From CAYNWK01 sp964400875 (GTDB lineage: Bacteria > Chloroflexota > Anaerolineae > Anaerolineales > UBA4823), in contig CAYNWK010000083.1 in the NCBI GenBank assembly GCA_964400875.1, forward strand, positions 1-18,354: a stretch of 18,354 bases of DNA, read 5' to 3'. Position 1 is the stretch's first letter, and every line of letters starts with the position of its first letter. Shown here piece after piece: positions 5,132 to 11,969 of the stretch. The notes beneath the pieces are model-generated. The model searched no databases and was not told where the DNA came from. It worked only from the letters and a program-made list of their open reading frames with translations. The translations under genes were made by a program, and so were the position numbers.

Positions 5132-6835
5132 CTAAGCGTTCAAGATGTCGTAATACACGGCCGGCTGGCGGCGTTCGACGAGCTGCTCGGCGGCCAGGGC
5201 GATGCGCAGCAAAGTGGGCTCCTCCCAGGCGCGGCCGATGGCCTGAACGCCGACCGGGAGCCCGGCCTCGTCGTACCCGGCCGGGAAGGAGATCGCCGGC
5301 AGGCCGGTGAGGTTGCCGGGGAAGATGAAACGCATGATCTCGGTGACCTGGCCCAGGTCGGATTCGTCCCCGGCGATGGCCGCGGGGTGCATGGGCGGGG
5401 CGACCAGGCCGGTGGAGGGGGTGAGGATGGCGTCCACTTCACCCAGAGCAGACTGAAAGTGGGCCATGGCGCGGCGGCGCACGCGCTGAGCCTGGAGGTA
5501 ATCGACGGCGCTCAGCGCGCGCCCGACCGCTAGGTTCGTGCGCACGGACGGGGCGAAGTCCTTGAGGTGCTCGGCGAAGTACGGGGCCAGGCATGCCACC
5601 ATCTCCGCCAGGATGGTGACGGCGTGGGCCACCCGCGCGGCGTCCAGCTCGGGGAGGGTGATCTCACGGATGGCTGCGCCGCATTTAGCCAGTTCGGAGA
5701 GCATGCGCTCGCAGCCGGCCGCCATCGCCGGCGTGGCATGGCGCGCCCAAGGCCAGTAGACCCCCAGGGTCAGGCCGTGCAGGTCGCGCTCCCGCCAGCC
5801 ATCCAGCTGCGGAGCGGGCTGGCGCTGGGAATACGGGTCCTGGGGATCGGCCCCGGCGATCACGGCATAAGCCAGGGCAGCGTCCTCGACCGTGGCTGCC
5901 AGCGGGCCGATGTGGCTCACGCTCCAGGCAAGCGGGAATGCGCCGTGCTCGCTGACCCGCCCGAAGGTCGCTTTCAGGCCGACTACGCCGCAAAAAGAGG
6001 CCGGGATGCGGATCGAGCCGCCCCCGTCGGCGCCGATAGCCACCGGGCACAACCCCGCCGCCACGACCGCCGCCGGGCCGCTGGAGCTGCCCCCGGCGTT
6101 GTGTTCGACGTTATAAGGGTTGCGCACCGCGCCGTGATGTATGTTGAAACTGAGCGGGTTGATGCCCACTTCGTACATGTTGGTCTTTCCCAGCAGCAGG
6201 GCCCCGGCCTGGCGCAGCCGCGCCACCACAGTAGCGTCCTCCCGGGCAGGCTGGCGGCCCAAGAAACGGGTGCCTACCGTGGTCGGGTAGGGGGTCATGT
6301 CCATCTCGTCCTTGATCGCCACGGGCACGCCGTCAAAGAGGCTGAGCGGGCGTCCGGCTCGCAGACGTTGGGCGGATTCCCGGGCCTGTTTGCGGACCTC
6401 CTGCGCGTCGCAGGCGATGAAGAAGCGCATGGGCGGGTCGCCGGCGTCGCTCTGCTGAATGGCGTTCAAGACCCGTTCGGCGACACCCTCCGGCGTAAGG
6501 CGACCGTCGCGATAGGCCCGGGCGTAATCGCGCACCCGGGCAAAGGCGAAGCCCGCGGGAGGCCCGGCCTGGGCAGGCAATTGCTCGAGCTCCGGCAAGG
6601 GAGCCCTGGACGGCACCTCGCCGGCGGGAGACTGGCCGGCGTACGGCAGGAAGGTGGGGCCGTTTTCCAGCTGCAGCCCTCGCAGCTTGTAGATGCCGCC
6701 GTCGCGCAGCAGGCGGCCCATCAACAACTCCTTGCCCAGCGGGTTCTCAACCAGCCCGGCAAAAACCCGCAGCGCCGCGCCGCGTAAAAGGGGCAGGTCC
6801 AGCGATTCAAGGTCGTATTGGTTACCTTTGGACAT
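5132..6835 (-). CDS. Amidase-signature family hydrolase, plant-FAAH-like
   Basis: Amidase-signature enzymes hydrolyse C-N amide bonds with a Lys/cis-Ser/Ser triad. Here the triad is Lys175 (PVAIKDE), Ser250 (AGGSSSGPAA) and Ser274 (GADGGGSIRIP). The spacing of 75 and 24 residues equals that of rat FAAH (K142, S217, S241). The 567-residue length and the N-terminal extension (YDLESLDLPLLRGAALRVF, residues 7-25) recall plant fatty acid amide hydrolase, as do LTPSTGLVAPP late in the protein and the C-terminal YYDILNA. They differ from GatA. The substrate could be an N-acylamide or another amide and is not settled. No membrane anchor is seen. The ATG at 6835 has only a weak ribosome site. The gene is separated from VanW by a terminator and followed by the HExxH gene after 12 bp. 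Confidence 0.88.
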   Translation of the reverse strand: MSKGNQYDLESLDLPLLRGAALRVFAGLVENPLGKELLMGRLLRDGGIYKLRGLQLENGPTFLPYAGQSPAGEVPSRAPLPELEQLPAQAGPPAGFAFARVRDYARAYRDGRLTPEGVAERVLNAIQQSDAGDPPMRFFIACDAQEVRKQARESAQRLRAGRPLSLFDGVPVAIKDEMDMTPYPTTVGTRFLGRQPAREDATVVARLRQAGALLLGKTNMYEVGINPLSFNIHHGAVRNPYNVEHNAGGSSSGPAAVVAAGLCPVAIGADGGGSIRIPASFCGVVGLKATFGRVSEHGAFPLAWSVSHIGPLAATVEDAALAYAVIAGADPQDPYSQRQPAPQLDGWRERDLHGLTLGVYWPWARHATPAMAAGCERMLSELAKCGAAIREITLPELDAARVAHAVTILAEMVACLAPYFAEHLKDFAPSVRTNLAVGRALSAVDYLQAQRVRRRAMAHFQSALGEVDAILTPSTGLVAPPMHPAAIAGDESDLGQVTEIMRFIFPGNLTGLPAISFPAGYDEAGLPVGVQAIGRAWEEPTLLRIALAAEQLVERRQPAVYYDILNA

Positions 6836-6920
6836 GGGGCGGCCTCTACTCTTTAATTGTCAAGGTTGATGGAGAAGGGGGGGTGGGCGGGCAAACCGCC
6901 CAAATTCCCCAAGGCTAAAG

Positions 6921-6966
6921 AAATAGAAAAAGGGTGTGCCTTTGGATTTTACCAAGGAGCACACCC
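6921..6966 (-). terminator. Intrinsic terminator after the VanW-family gene
   Basis: On the minus strand GGGTGTGC (6966-6959) pairs with GCACACCC (6939-6932). An inner extension CCTTGG/CCAAAG closes a TAAAAT loop, and the hairpin is followed directly by TTTTTCTATTTC. It begins 7 bp after the TAA of the VanW gene, which makes the amidase a separate transcription unit. Confidence 0.92.
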
Positions 6967-6972
6967 GATCGA

Positions 6973-8865
6973 TTAAGAATCTTTCTTCTTTTTCTTGTTG
7001 GGTTTATCGGCGTCGGGCGGCATACCCTCCGTGCCGGGACCGTACTGGTAGACCGAACGCCAGGGAAGGTAGTGGGTGGCGAAGACATCGTCGTAGAGCA
7101 CTTCGCCGTCCCGGTAGACCGTGCGGGTCACGGTCACGTCGGCGCCCTGGACCTCCCAATCGACCTGTTTGACCTCGCCTTTCGAGAGCTCGGGGTTCTC
7201 TTCGTAGAGCGGTTCGGGTGGATCGATGGTGTTGTTCAGGCCGGTGGTGGTCCAATCGACCGTGCGCCCGTCGGAGGTGGAATAAAACTTCCAGGTCAGG
7301 CTGTTGTTCGAAACATAAGTCTCCATCAACAGCCAGTAAGGGCTGTCGTTGGTGAACTTGAAGTCCACCAGCGGCACGTACACGGTGGCATCCAGGCCGG
7401 CCCATTTGGCGTCGTGCCCGCCGGTGGGAGTCTGCTCGTAATAATACACCCGGTAAGCGTGCGGGTGGCGTTCGACGACCGGATAGCCGGCGAAGAAGAC
7501 CGTGCGGAACAGGGTGGTGCTGACCTGGCAAACCCCGCCGCCTACGCCCTTGATGGTGCGGTCGCCGAAGATGATCCAGGCCTCGGCGTAGCCGTTATCG
7601 AGGCTGACGTCGCCCAACACATTGGCCATCGAAAACGTCCCTCCCGGGGGGACGAATATGCCGTGGAAGCTGCCGGCGGCGGTCCTGATGTTTTGAAGGC
7701 GCTCGCCGATGGAGCCGTAAAAATAGGTGGTTTCGGCGTCCACCAGCTCCGTGATGCCGAGCTGCTCGGCGGTGGCGTCGTCGCCGACCATAGGCTGAGT
7801 GACAACCAGCTCCAGGTTAATGTTGTGGTCGCCGCGCAGCAGTTTTTCGTTGATCGCCTGGATGGTGGCGTCCACTGCCAGGGAGCGCCCGGTCACGGAA
7901 GGCTGGATGACCTCCAGCTGGCGGGTGTCGTCGTTGAAGATCATACGGGCGTTCTGGCTCTGGCGGGCCAGGTTTGGGGCGATGCCTTCCAGGAAGGAGC
8001 GCAGGCCTTCGGCCTGCAAACCCACCTGGTAGCGCTCGCCGCCGGCTTCATCCACGACGCGCTCGATGGTCAGCATCTGCGCCAGGACGTCCGGCTGGAA
8101 GGTCCACGGACCGGGATCGCCTTCAATGGCGTCGGGCACCTTCAGGGTGAGCGGCTCGCTGAGGATCCGGCGGGCCAGGGCGGCCTGTTCTTCCACGTCC
8201 AGGATCACGGGCGGATTCTCGTGGATGGTCAGGGGCACTTCGCCGTCCTGCAGGCTGAGCAGCTGGGCCTGGAGCGCGCTCAGGGTTGCGGGTATGTCGA
8301 GGGAGCGTCCGACCTGACCCGGCTGCACGACGACTTCGACCCCGTCCACGCGCAGCGAGGCTTCGACGGTGGGCAGGTCGGTCTGCCCGGCGACCTGCTC
8401 CAGGTAAGCGCGCCCGGCGCGTTGATCGAACACGTATTGGGGCGACAGGCTGCTGCCGTAATACCAGGCGTAGAACTGTTCCGCCAGGCGGAGGATGGGG
8501 CTGCCGCGGCGTCCCAGGTTGTAGGCGGATAGGGCGGTCGATTCGGGGTCCAGGAAGAAGCCCGTCTCAGCCGGGGCCGCGACCCAGAGCTTATCCCCAT
8601 CGCGCAGCAAGATGCGCCCGTCTTCGGGGAAGTTGAGCCGTTCCGCCAGCGTTGCAGCGGCCTGTTCCGGGCTCTGTCCCGAGACATCGACGCCCATGAC
8701 GGAAACGCCGGGATAGATCTGGCCGCGGTGGCTGAGCTGGAAGCCCACGATCAGGGCAACCATGAGCAGGGTGAAGATCAGCGTTCCGCCGACCAGCGCG
8801 GCGAGCGCCTGCGAGATGAAGCTGCCCGGGCGCTGCAAGGTAGAGGTAGTTGCGTATTGGCGCAT
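6973..8865 (-). CDS. VanW-family membrane-anchored protein with peptidoglycan-binding-like repeats
   Basis: The 630-residue protein has a short cytoplasmic N-terminus, one membrane helix (about 19-43) and a long outer part. YPGVSVMGVDVSG (51-63) starts the typical ectodomain of these proteins. Two related domains (about 110-220 and 250-360, each with a GRSLxxxxT-type element) look like the peptidoglycan-binding-4 type. The VanW domain (about 380-515) holds the signature GVGGGVCQVSTTLF (440-453). A G5-like segment (about 540-600) and a KKKKK tail end the protein. VanW proteins are linked to the cell wall, but their biochemical role is unknown; presence here does not imply vancomycin resistance. 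The ATG at 8865 has no clear Shine-Dalgarno site. It is transcribed alone and ends at a strong terminator. Confidence 0.9.
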   Translation of the reverse strand: MRQYATTSTLQRPGSFISQALAALVGGTLIFTLLMVALIVGFQLSHRGQIYPGVSVMGVDVSGQSPEQAAATLAERLNFPEDGRILLRDGDKLWVAAPAETGFFLDPESTALSAYNLGRRGSPILRLAEQFYAWYYGSSLSPQYVFDQRAGRAYLEQVAGQTDLPTVEASLRVDGVEVVVQPGQVGRSLDIPATLSALQAQLLSLQDGEVPLTIHENPPVILDVEEQAALARRILSEPLTLKVPDAIEGDPGPWTFQPDVLAQMLTIERVVDEAGGERYQVGLQAEGLRSFLEGIAPNLARQSQNARMIFNDDTRQLEVIQPSVTGRSLAVDATIQAINEKLLRGDHNINLELVVTQPMVGDDATAEQLGITELVDAETTYFYGSIGERLQNIRTAAGSFHGIFVPPGGTFSMANVLGDVSLDNGYAEAWIIFGDRTIKGVGGGVCQVSTTLFRTVFFAGYPVVERHPHAYRVYYYEQTPTGGHDAKWAGLDATVYVPLVDFKFTNDSPYWLLMETYVSNNSLTWKFYSTSDGRTVDWTTTGLNNTIDPPEPLYEENPELSKGEVKQVDWEVQGADVTVTRTVYRDGEVLYDDVFATHYLPWRSVYQYGPGTEGMPPDADKPNKKKKKDS

Positions 8866-8935
8866 AGGTTGTTAGACGGCCGGGGCGGGGCTTTGGTTCC
8901 CGAAAGCGGGCCCCGGCGGCGATTCACTCCTGTGG

Positions 8936-8960
8936 AAAAGGCGGCCGGACGCCGCCTTTT
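8936..8960. terminator. Symmetrical hairpin with T-tails (bidirectional terminator-like)
   Basis: AAAAGGCGGC (8936-8945) and GCCGCCTTTT (8951-8960) form a perfect 10-bp stem with a CGGAC loop. On both strands the stem ends in TTTT. It lies between the DUF559 gene and the VanW start, 70 bp upstream of the latter. It could end transcription from the DUF559 side, or be an attenuator if the VanW promoter lies upstream of it. A TACAAT (8993-8988, minus) with no good -35 is the only promoter candidate seen there. Confidence 0.55.
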
Positions 8961-9030
8961 GAAGTTTCATTCCGAATTAGTGCATTAATTGTACCAAAAA
9001 GCATGATTCATATCGAAAATTAGCTTCCGC

Positions 9031-9124
9031 CTCACCCAGCGTCCTCCCAGCTGTACAATACGCCGCTGGAAGAGGGGGATTTGGTTGTATGGAGCCTTGG
9101 CTTATCTTCTTCCCAGGGAGAGGG
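9031..9124. repeat. Palindromic repeat copy 1, abutting the DUF559 gene
   Basis: It opens with CTCACCCAGCGTCCTCCCAG. It contains AATACGCCGCTGG and GAGGGGGATTTGGTTGTATG followed by GAGCC, both also found in the copies at 9.8-10.4 kb, and closes with CAGGGAGAGGG one base before the DUF559 stop codon (TTA at 9126-9128). The shared blocks are aligned by eye. It marks the 3' side of the DUF559 gene as the other copies mark its 5' side. Confidence 0.7.
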
Positions 9125-9125
9125 A

Positions 9126-9491
9126 TTATTCTCCTGCTTGACAAACTTCCAATATCCTTGCTGCTACTGCGTTCAAATCGTCGAGCACTTGCTCATTGCG
9201 GAACCGGATAACGTGATGGCCCTGACTTTCCAACCACTCCGTCCGCACAGTATCAGCTTCTATCTTGGCAGCATGGATATCTCCGTCCAGTTCAACCACC
9301 AACCTGACGGCGGGGCAATAAAAGTCGACGATGAAGGAGCCAATTGGGTGTTGTCGGCGGAATTTGTATCCGCCGAGGTTGCGGCCGCGCAGTATGGACC
9401 ACAGCTTCTGTTCGGCGGGAGTTTGAACCTTGCGCAGCTGGCGGGCCTTTTGGCGGGTTTTTGAGGGGATACGATGTTTAGGTTCTGGCAT
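9126..9491 (-). CDS. DUF559 (Vsr-like PD-(D/E)xK) endonuclease-domain protein
   Basis: The 121-residue protein matches the DUF559 layout: TPAEQKLWSILRGRNLGGYK (residues 24-43), FRRQHPIGSFIVDFYCP (44-60), LVVELDGDIHA (64-74) and GHHVIRFRNEQVLDD near the C-terminus. The conserved Asp in IVDFYCP and the Glu-x-Asp in VELDGDIH are the expected PD-(D/E)xK-type active-site residues, as in the related Vsr mismatch endonucleases. Activity of DUF559 proteins is largely untested. It has no clear ribosome site at ATG 9491-9489. It lies amid a cluster of palindromic repeats, one of which ends at its stop codon. It stands alone: no methylase or other restriction gene is nearby. Confidence 0.9.
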   Translation of the reverse strand: MPEPKHRIPSKTRQKARQLRKVQTPAEQKLWSILRGRNLGGYKFRRQHPIGSFIVDFYCPAVRLVVELDGDIHAAKIEADTVRTEWLESQGHHVIRFRNEQVLDDLNAVAARILEVCQAGE

Positions 9492-9495
9492 CGGG

Positions 9496-9558
9496 TTACC
9501 AGATCTTGATTTTACCGCCTTCCAGGGCCTTGTGTACGAATTCAGGAGGAATTGGCAT
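9496..9558 (-). pseudogene. Possible C-terminal gene remnant just upstream of DUF559
   Basis: On the minus strand, ATG at 9558 opens MPIPPEFVHKALEGGKIKIW and then TAA. The stop is 4 bp before the DUF559 ATG. The peptide has real-protein character (a charged helix, no low complexity), unlike the serine-rich sequence that precedes it in frame, which runs into the repeat. It may be the tail of a decayed gene or a short upstream peptide coupled to DUF559. The family is not recognised. Confidence 0.3.
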
Positions 9559-9689
9559 TGATGAAGAGGAAAATCTACTGTATTTAGGCAGGCAGCTTCT
9601 CCTCATGTAAACTTTCCCGCAAGAGAAGCCGCTTGGATGATAGGCAGCTAGCCTACCAGAAAGTGAGCTATTCTCATCCAGGCAAGGCG
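9559..9689. other. Non-coding stretch with no recognised feature
   Basis: About 130 bp of lower-GC sequence between the small remnant and the repeat cluster. No promoter, RNA gene or convincing coding frame was seen. It contains a GGAGGA (9553-9558 vicinity, plus strand) with no sensible gene behind it. Confidence 0.4.
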
Positions 9690-9745
9690 ATAAAACCGTA
9701 GAGCCAATACTCCTCTCCCTTGAGGGAGAGGCTGGGTGAGAGTGG
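9690..9745. repeat. Palindromic repeat, partial copy 2 (right end)
   Basis: GTAGAGCCAATACTCC is followed by a tight hairpin, CCTCTCCC (9712-9719) and GGGAGAGG (9724-9731) around TTGA, and then CTGGGTGAG. This is the same right-end structure (GAGCC, hairpin, GGGTGAG) seen in the fuller copies. The left half is missing. Confidence 0.6.
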
Positions 9746-9937
9746 TTTGAGGAATTTTTTCGGCCAGCTGTCTGTAAGCCATTCATGGGTTACCTGGTTG
9801 AAGTATGATTGAGTTAGTCTGGATTTCGCCCCCTCACCTAACCTCTCCCCCAACGGTGTATTCTTCCGTTGGGGGAGAGGGATCTGGCCGTACGGAGACA
9901 AGGCTCCTAGTCCTCCCGGTTAGAGACCGGGATAGGG
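9746..9937. repeat. Palindromic repeat copy 3 (about 190 bp, direct repeat of copy 4)
   Basis: The unit starts at TTTGAGGA, runs through CAGCTGTCTGTAAGCCATTC and TTGAGTTAG, then CCCCCTCACCTAACC. It contains a perfect 15-bp hairpin, CCTCTCCCCCAACGG (9842-9856) with CCGTTGGGGGAGAGG (9866-9880), around a 9-nt loop TGTATTCTT. It ends with GGATCTGG-like and GACCGGGATAGGGTG sequence. The next unit begins about 195 bp later with the same order of blocks. Confidence 0.75.
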
Positions 9938-9940
9938 TGT

Positions 9941-10145
9941 TTTGACGGATCCTTCGGTCAGCGGTCTGTGAGCTATTCATAGATCGCCAGTTTGAAATTC
10001 GTTTGAGTTAGCAGGTTTCCCCCTCACCTAACCTATCCCGGCGACGCAAAGCGTCGCGGGTGGAAGAATACGCCATCGGGGGAGAGGGACCTGGTTGTAT
10101 GAGGCCAGGGCTCTTCGCGATTCCTGGGAGCTGCAAAGCGCAGGT
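9941..10145. repeat. Palindromic repeat copy 4, running into the assembly gap
   Basis: It repeats copy 3 block by block: TTTGACGGATCC, CAGCGGTCTGTGAGCTATTC, TTTGAGTTAG, CCCCCTCACCTAACC. The inner hairpin differs: GCGACGC AAA GCGTCGC (10041-10057). After it come GGAAGAATACGCC, GGGGGAGAGGGACC, TGGTTGTATGAGGCC. The differing arms with conserved pairing suggest that hairpin shape rather than sequence is kept. Its last 55 bases recur after the gap. Confidence 0.75.
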
Positions 10146-10245
10146 NNNNNNNNNNNNNNNNNNNNNNNNNNNNNNNNNNNNNNNNNNNNNNNNNNNNNNN
10201 NNNNNNNNNNNNNNNNNNNNNNNNNNNNNNNNNNNNNNNNNNNNN
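10146..10245. other. Assembly gap of 100 Ns, flanked by an identical 55-bp sequence
   Basis: Exactly 100 Ns separate two identical 55-bp sequences (10091-10145 and 10246-10300, both starting CTGGTTGTATGAGGCC and ending AAGCGCAGGT). The round N count is a usual placeholder for unknown gap length. The equal flanks look like contig ends that overlap by one k-mer rather than a measured gap, so the true sequence may have a single copy here and no gap. Confidence 0.9.
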
Positions 10246-10326
10246 CTGGTTGTATGAGGCCAGGGCTCTTCGCGATTCCTGGGAGCTGCAAAGCGCAGGT
10301 CAATGTGACTGGAAACATCCCTAAAT

Positions 10327-10429
10327 CACCTATCCCGCGGCGAAAAGCGTCGTGAGTGGAAGAATACGCCGCCGGGGGAGAGGGATTTGGTTGAATAGAG
10401 CCAGAACTCTCCCCACAGGAAGGTGAGGG
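10327..10429. repeat. Palindromic repeat copy 5
   Basis: CACCTATCCCGCGGCG, AAAAGCGTCGTGAGTGG, AAGAATACGCCGCCGGGGGA and GATTTGGTTGAATAGAGCC follow the order of copy 4. The inner stem is degraded (GCGGCG against GCGTCG). The copy closes with GGAAGGTGAGGG, the inverse of the CCCTCACC that opens copies 3 and 4. Confidence 0.7.
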
Positions 10430-10474
10430 CTCTAATCGTATAGGCCAAGGCTTTTCGAGCGGCGGGGTGAGGGG
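10430..10474. repeat. Palindromic repeat, partial copy 6 (right end)
   Basis: CGTATAGGCCAAGGCTTTTC corresponds to the TTGTATGGAGCCTTGGCTT block of copy 1. It is followed by GCGGGGTGAGGGG, another right end. The copy stops 14 bp before the -10 box of the next gene, so the repeat cluster directly borders that promoter. Confidence 0.5.
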
Positions 10475-10487
10475 ATAAAGGGGGGCG

Positions 10488-10493
10488 TATAAT
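10488..10493 (+). promoter_or_regulatory. Candidate -10 box for the PLP-enzyme gene
   Basis: A perfect TATAAT lies 52 bp before the ATG at 10545. No -35 hexamer is recognised 16-18 bp upstream, where the end of the repeat cluster lies. A small hairpin TGCAG/CTGCA (10497-10511) would fall at the transcript start. Confidence 0.5.
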
Positions 10494-10544
10494 TGCTGCA
10501 GGCGCGCTGCAACCGGATAAAAAAGCACATTGGAGGATCGACCC

Positions 10545-11789
10545 ATGAAACCCATCTCACCACACAGCGGGATCGGCACTTTGGCGATGCATTACGCCGA
10601 GCAAGACAGCACGCACCATCCCCACATCACCCCGATCTACCAGACCTCCGTGTTCCGTTTCCCCGACGTCGCCACCGCCACGGCCTTGTACGCCGGCGAG
10701 GAAAAGGGCTATACCTATACCCGCACGGGCAACCCCAACCCGGATCAATACGCCCGGAAGATCGCCTGCCTGGAAGGCCTGGACTTGCTGCGTGCGAGCC
10801 CCCAGGAAGATCCTGACGCGATCGTCGCCGGAACGGCCTTCGCCTCGGGCATGGCGGCCATCTCTGCGGCGATCCTGGCCCGGGTGCGCGCCGGGGACGT
10901 GATCCTCGCCCAGGCTTCGCTGTACAGCAACGCCTTCAACTTCCTGGACCAGATCGCCCTACGCCTGGGGATCGAAGTGGTCTGGGTGAAGGACGTCAGC
11001 CCGGCCGGCTGGGAGGCGGCGCTGGAAGCCCAGCCGCGCGCCAGGCTGGTCTACGCCGAGACGCCGGCGAACCCCACCATGCTGGTGGTGGACCTGGCCG
11101 CGGCGGCCGAGCTCGCCCACCGGCACGATTGCTGGCTGATGGTGGACAATACGTTCGCGACGCCGTACTGCCAGCGCCCGCTCGCATTGGGGGCGGACGT
11201 CGTGGTGCACTCCACCACCAAATATTTATCCGGGCACGGCGTGATCATCGGCGGCGCGGTGGTCAGCCGGCACGTCGATTTCGTGCGCCGGGACCTGCAG
11301 CTGATCCTCAAGACCGTGGGGGGCGCGCCCAGCCCGTTCGACGCCTGGTTGGCGGCCCTGGGATTGAAGACCTTCGAACTGCGCATGCAGCGCCACTGCG
11401 AGAACGCCCAGGCCGTGGCCCGCTACCTGCGCGACCATCCCAAGGTGGCCGAGGTGCATTATCCCGGCCTGGAGGAACATCCCGGCTACGATCTGGCCCG
11501 CCGGCAGATGTACGCTTTCGGTGGGATGCTCTCCTTCGAGCTCAAAGGCGGGCTGGAGGCGGGCGCGGCGTTGATGAATAACGTGAAATTAATCACCCTG
11601 GCGGTCAGCCTGGGCAACGTGGACAGCCTGATCCAGCACCCCGCCAGCATGACCCACGGCAGCGTGCCGCCCGAGGCGCGCAAGCGCATGGGCATTCGCG
11701 AAGGCCTGGTGCGCTTCTCGGTGGGCACCGAGGACCTGGAAGACATCCTGGCCGATCTGGACCAGGCGCTGGAGGCGGTCGCGGCCTGA
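10545..11789 (+). CDS. Cys/Met-metabolism PLP-dependent enzyme (cystathionine/methionine gamma-lyase family)
   Basis: The family performs gamma-synthase, beta- or gamma-lyase reactions on cystathionine, homocysteine or methionine. The 414-residue product shows Tyr58 and Arg60 in YTRTGNP (phosphate contacts), AFASGMAAI (99-106) for the PLP ring, Asp201 in MVDNTFATP, and the Schiff-base Lys226 in VHSTTKYLSGHG. GNPNPDQYARKIACLEG replaces the commoner GNPT form. The segment LYSNAF has Asn where methionine gamma-lyases have their active-site Cys, so a plain MGL assignment is less likely. Exact reaction is unresolved. The start is ATG 10545, with GGAGG (10532-10536) 8 bp upstream; an earlier TTG at 10530 contains the ribosome site and was rejected. 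It has its own -10 box and lies beside the repeat cluster. Confidence 0.9.
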   Translation: MKPISPHSGIGTLAMHYAEQDSTHHPHITPIYQTSVFRFPDVATATALYAGEEKGYTYTRTGNPNPDQYARKIACLEGLDLLRASPQEDPDAIVAGTAFASGMAAISAAILARVRAGDVILAQASLYSNAFNFLDQIALRLGIEVVWVKDVSPAGWEAALEAQPRARLVYAETPANPTMLVVDLAAAAELAHRHDCWLMVDNTFATPYCQRPLALGADVVVHSTTKYLSGHGVIIGGAVVSRHVDFVRRDLQLILKTVGGAPSPFDAWLAALGLKTFELRMQRHCENAQAVARYLRDHPKVAEVHYPGLEEHPGYDLARRQMYAFGGMLSFELKGGLEAGAALMNNVKLITLAVSLGNVDSLIQHPASMTHGSVPPEARKRMGIREGLVRFSVGTEDLEDILADLDQALEAVAA

Positions 11790-11844
11790 CCGGAGACCGG
11801 GACCGGCCGCAGCCGGAGCAGGCACCTCGATAAAGCCTCTCGAG

Positions 11845-11850
11845 TATAAT
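11845..11850 (+). promoter_or_regulatory. Candidate -10 box for the alpha-2-macroglobulin gene
   Basis: A perfect TATAAT stands 119 bp before the ATG at 11970, without a recognisable -35. Between it and the gene lies a TTTCGC/GCGAAA hairpin (11923-11942). The 180-bp interval holds nothing else recognisable apart from a CCGGC/GCCGG stem (11803-11816) without a T-tract. Confidence 0.35.
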
Positions 11851-11969
11851 CAGCCTGCTGGAACTTTAGACCATGCGATTCCGTCTGATGATCAGGAGCG
11901 ATACAGTTCACAGCTGAGCGCCTTTCGCTTATTCTTGCGAAAAACCTGATGGTTTAGGAGAGCACCGGC

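Noticed and set aside
5567..6787. Plus-strand open frame (406 codons) opposite the amidase
   Set aside because: It is Arg/Gly/Ala/His-rich sequence with no motif. The amidase catalytic residues are intact on the other strand.
6835..6863. TTGACA on the minus strand (6863-6858) as an amidase promoter
   Set aside because: No -10 box is found at 15-19 bp; that position coincides with the amidase start codon region.
6934..8532. Long plus-strand open frame (532 codons) opposite the VanW gene
   Set aside because: It is the antisense shadow of a GC-rich gene. The sequence is Gly/Val/Asp-rich with no recognisable domain, while the minus strand encodes a clear VanW protein.
6973..8865. Vancomycin resistance locus
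   Set aside because: VanW-domain proteins are widespread without resistance. No vanHAX, vanRS or other resistance gene is present.
9031..10474. CRISPR array
   Set aside because: The repeats are long, imperfect, irregularly spaced and palindromic, with no unique spacers of constant size and no cas genes.
9031..10474. Insertion sequence or transposon
   Set aside because: No transposase or its remnant is seen. The only gene is DUF559, so a classical IS is not supported.
10028..10579. Open frames that run through the N gap
   Set aside because: They exist only because Ns do not create stops; the surrounding sequence is repeat DNA.
11486..11911. Minus-strand frame over the end of the PLP gene and the following gap
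   Set aside because: It is mostly the antisense of a conserved enzyme and has no domain or ribosome site.
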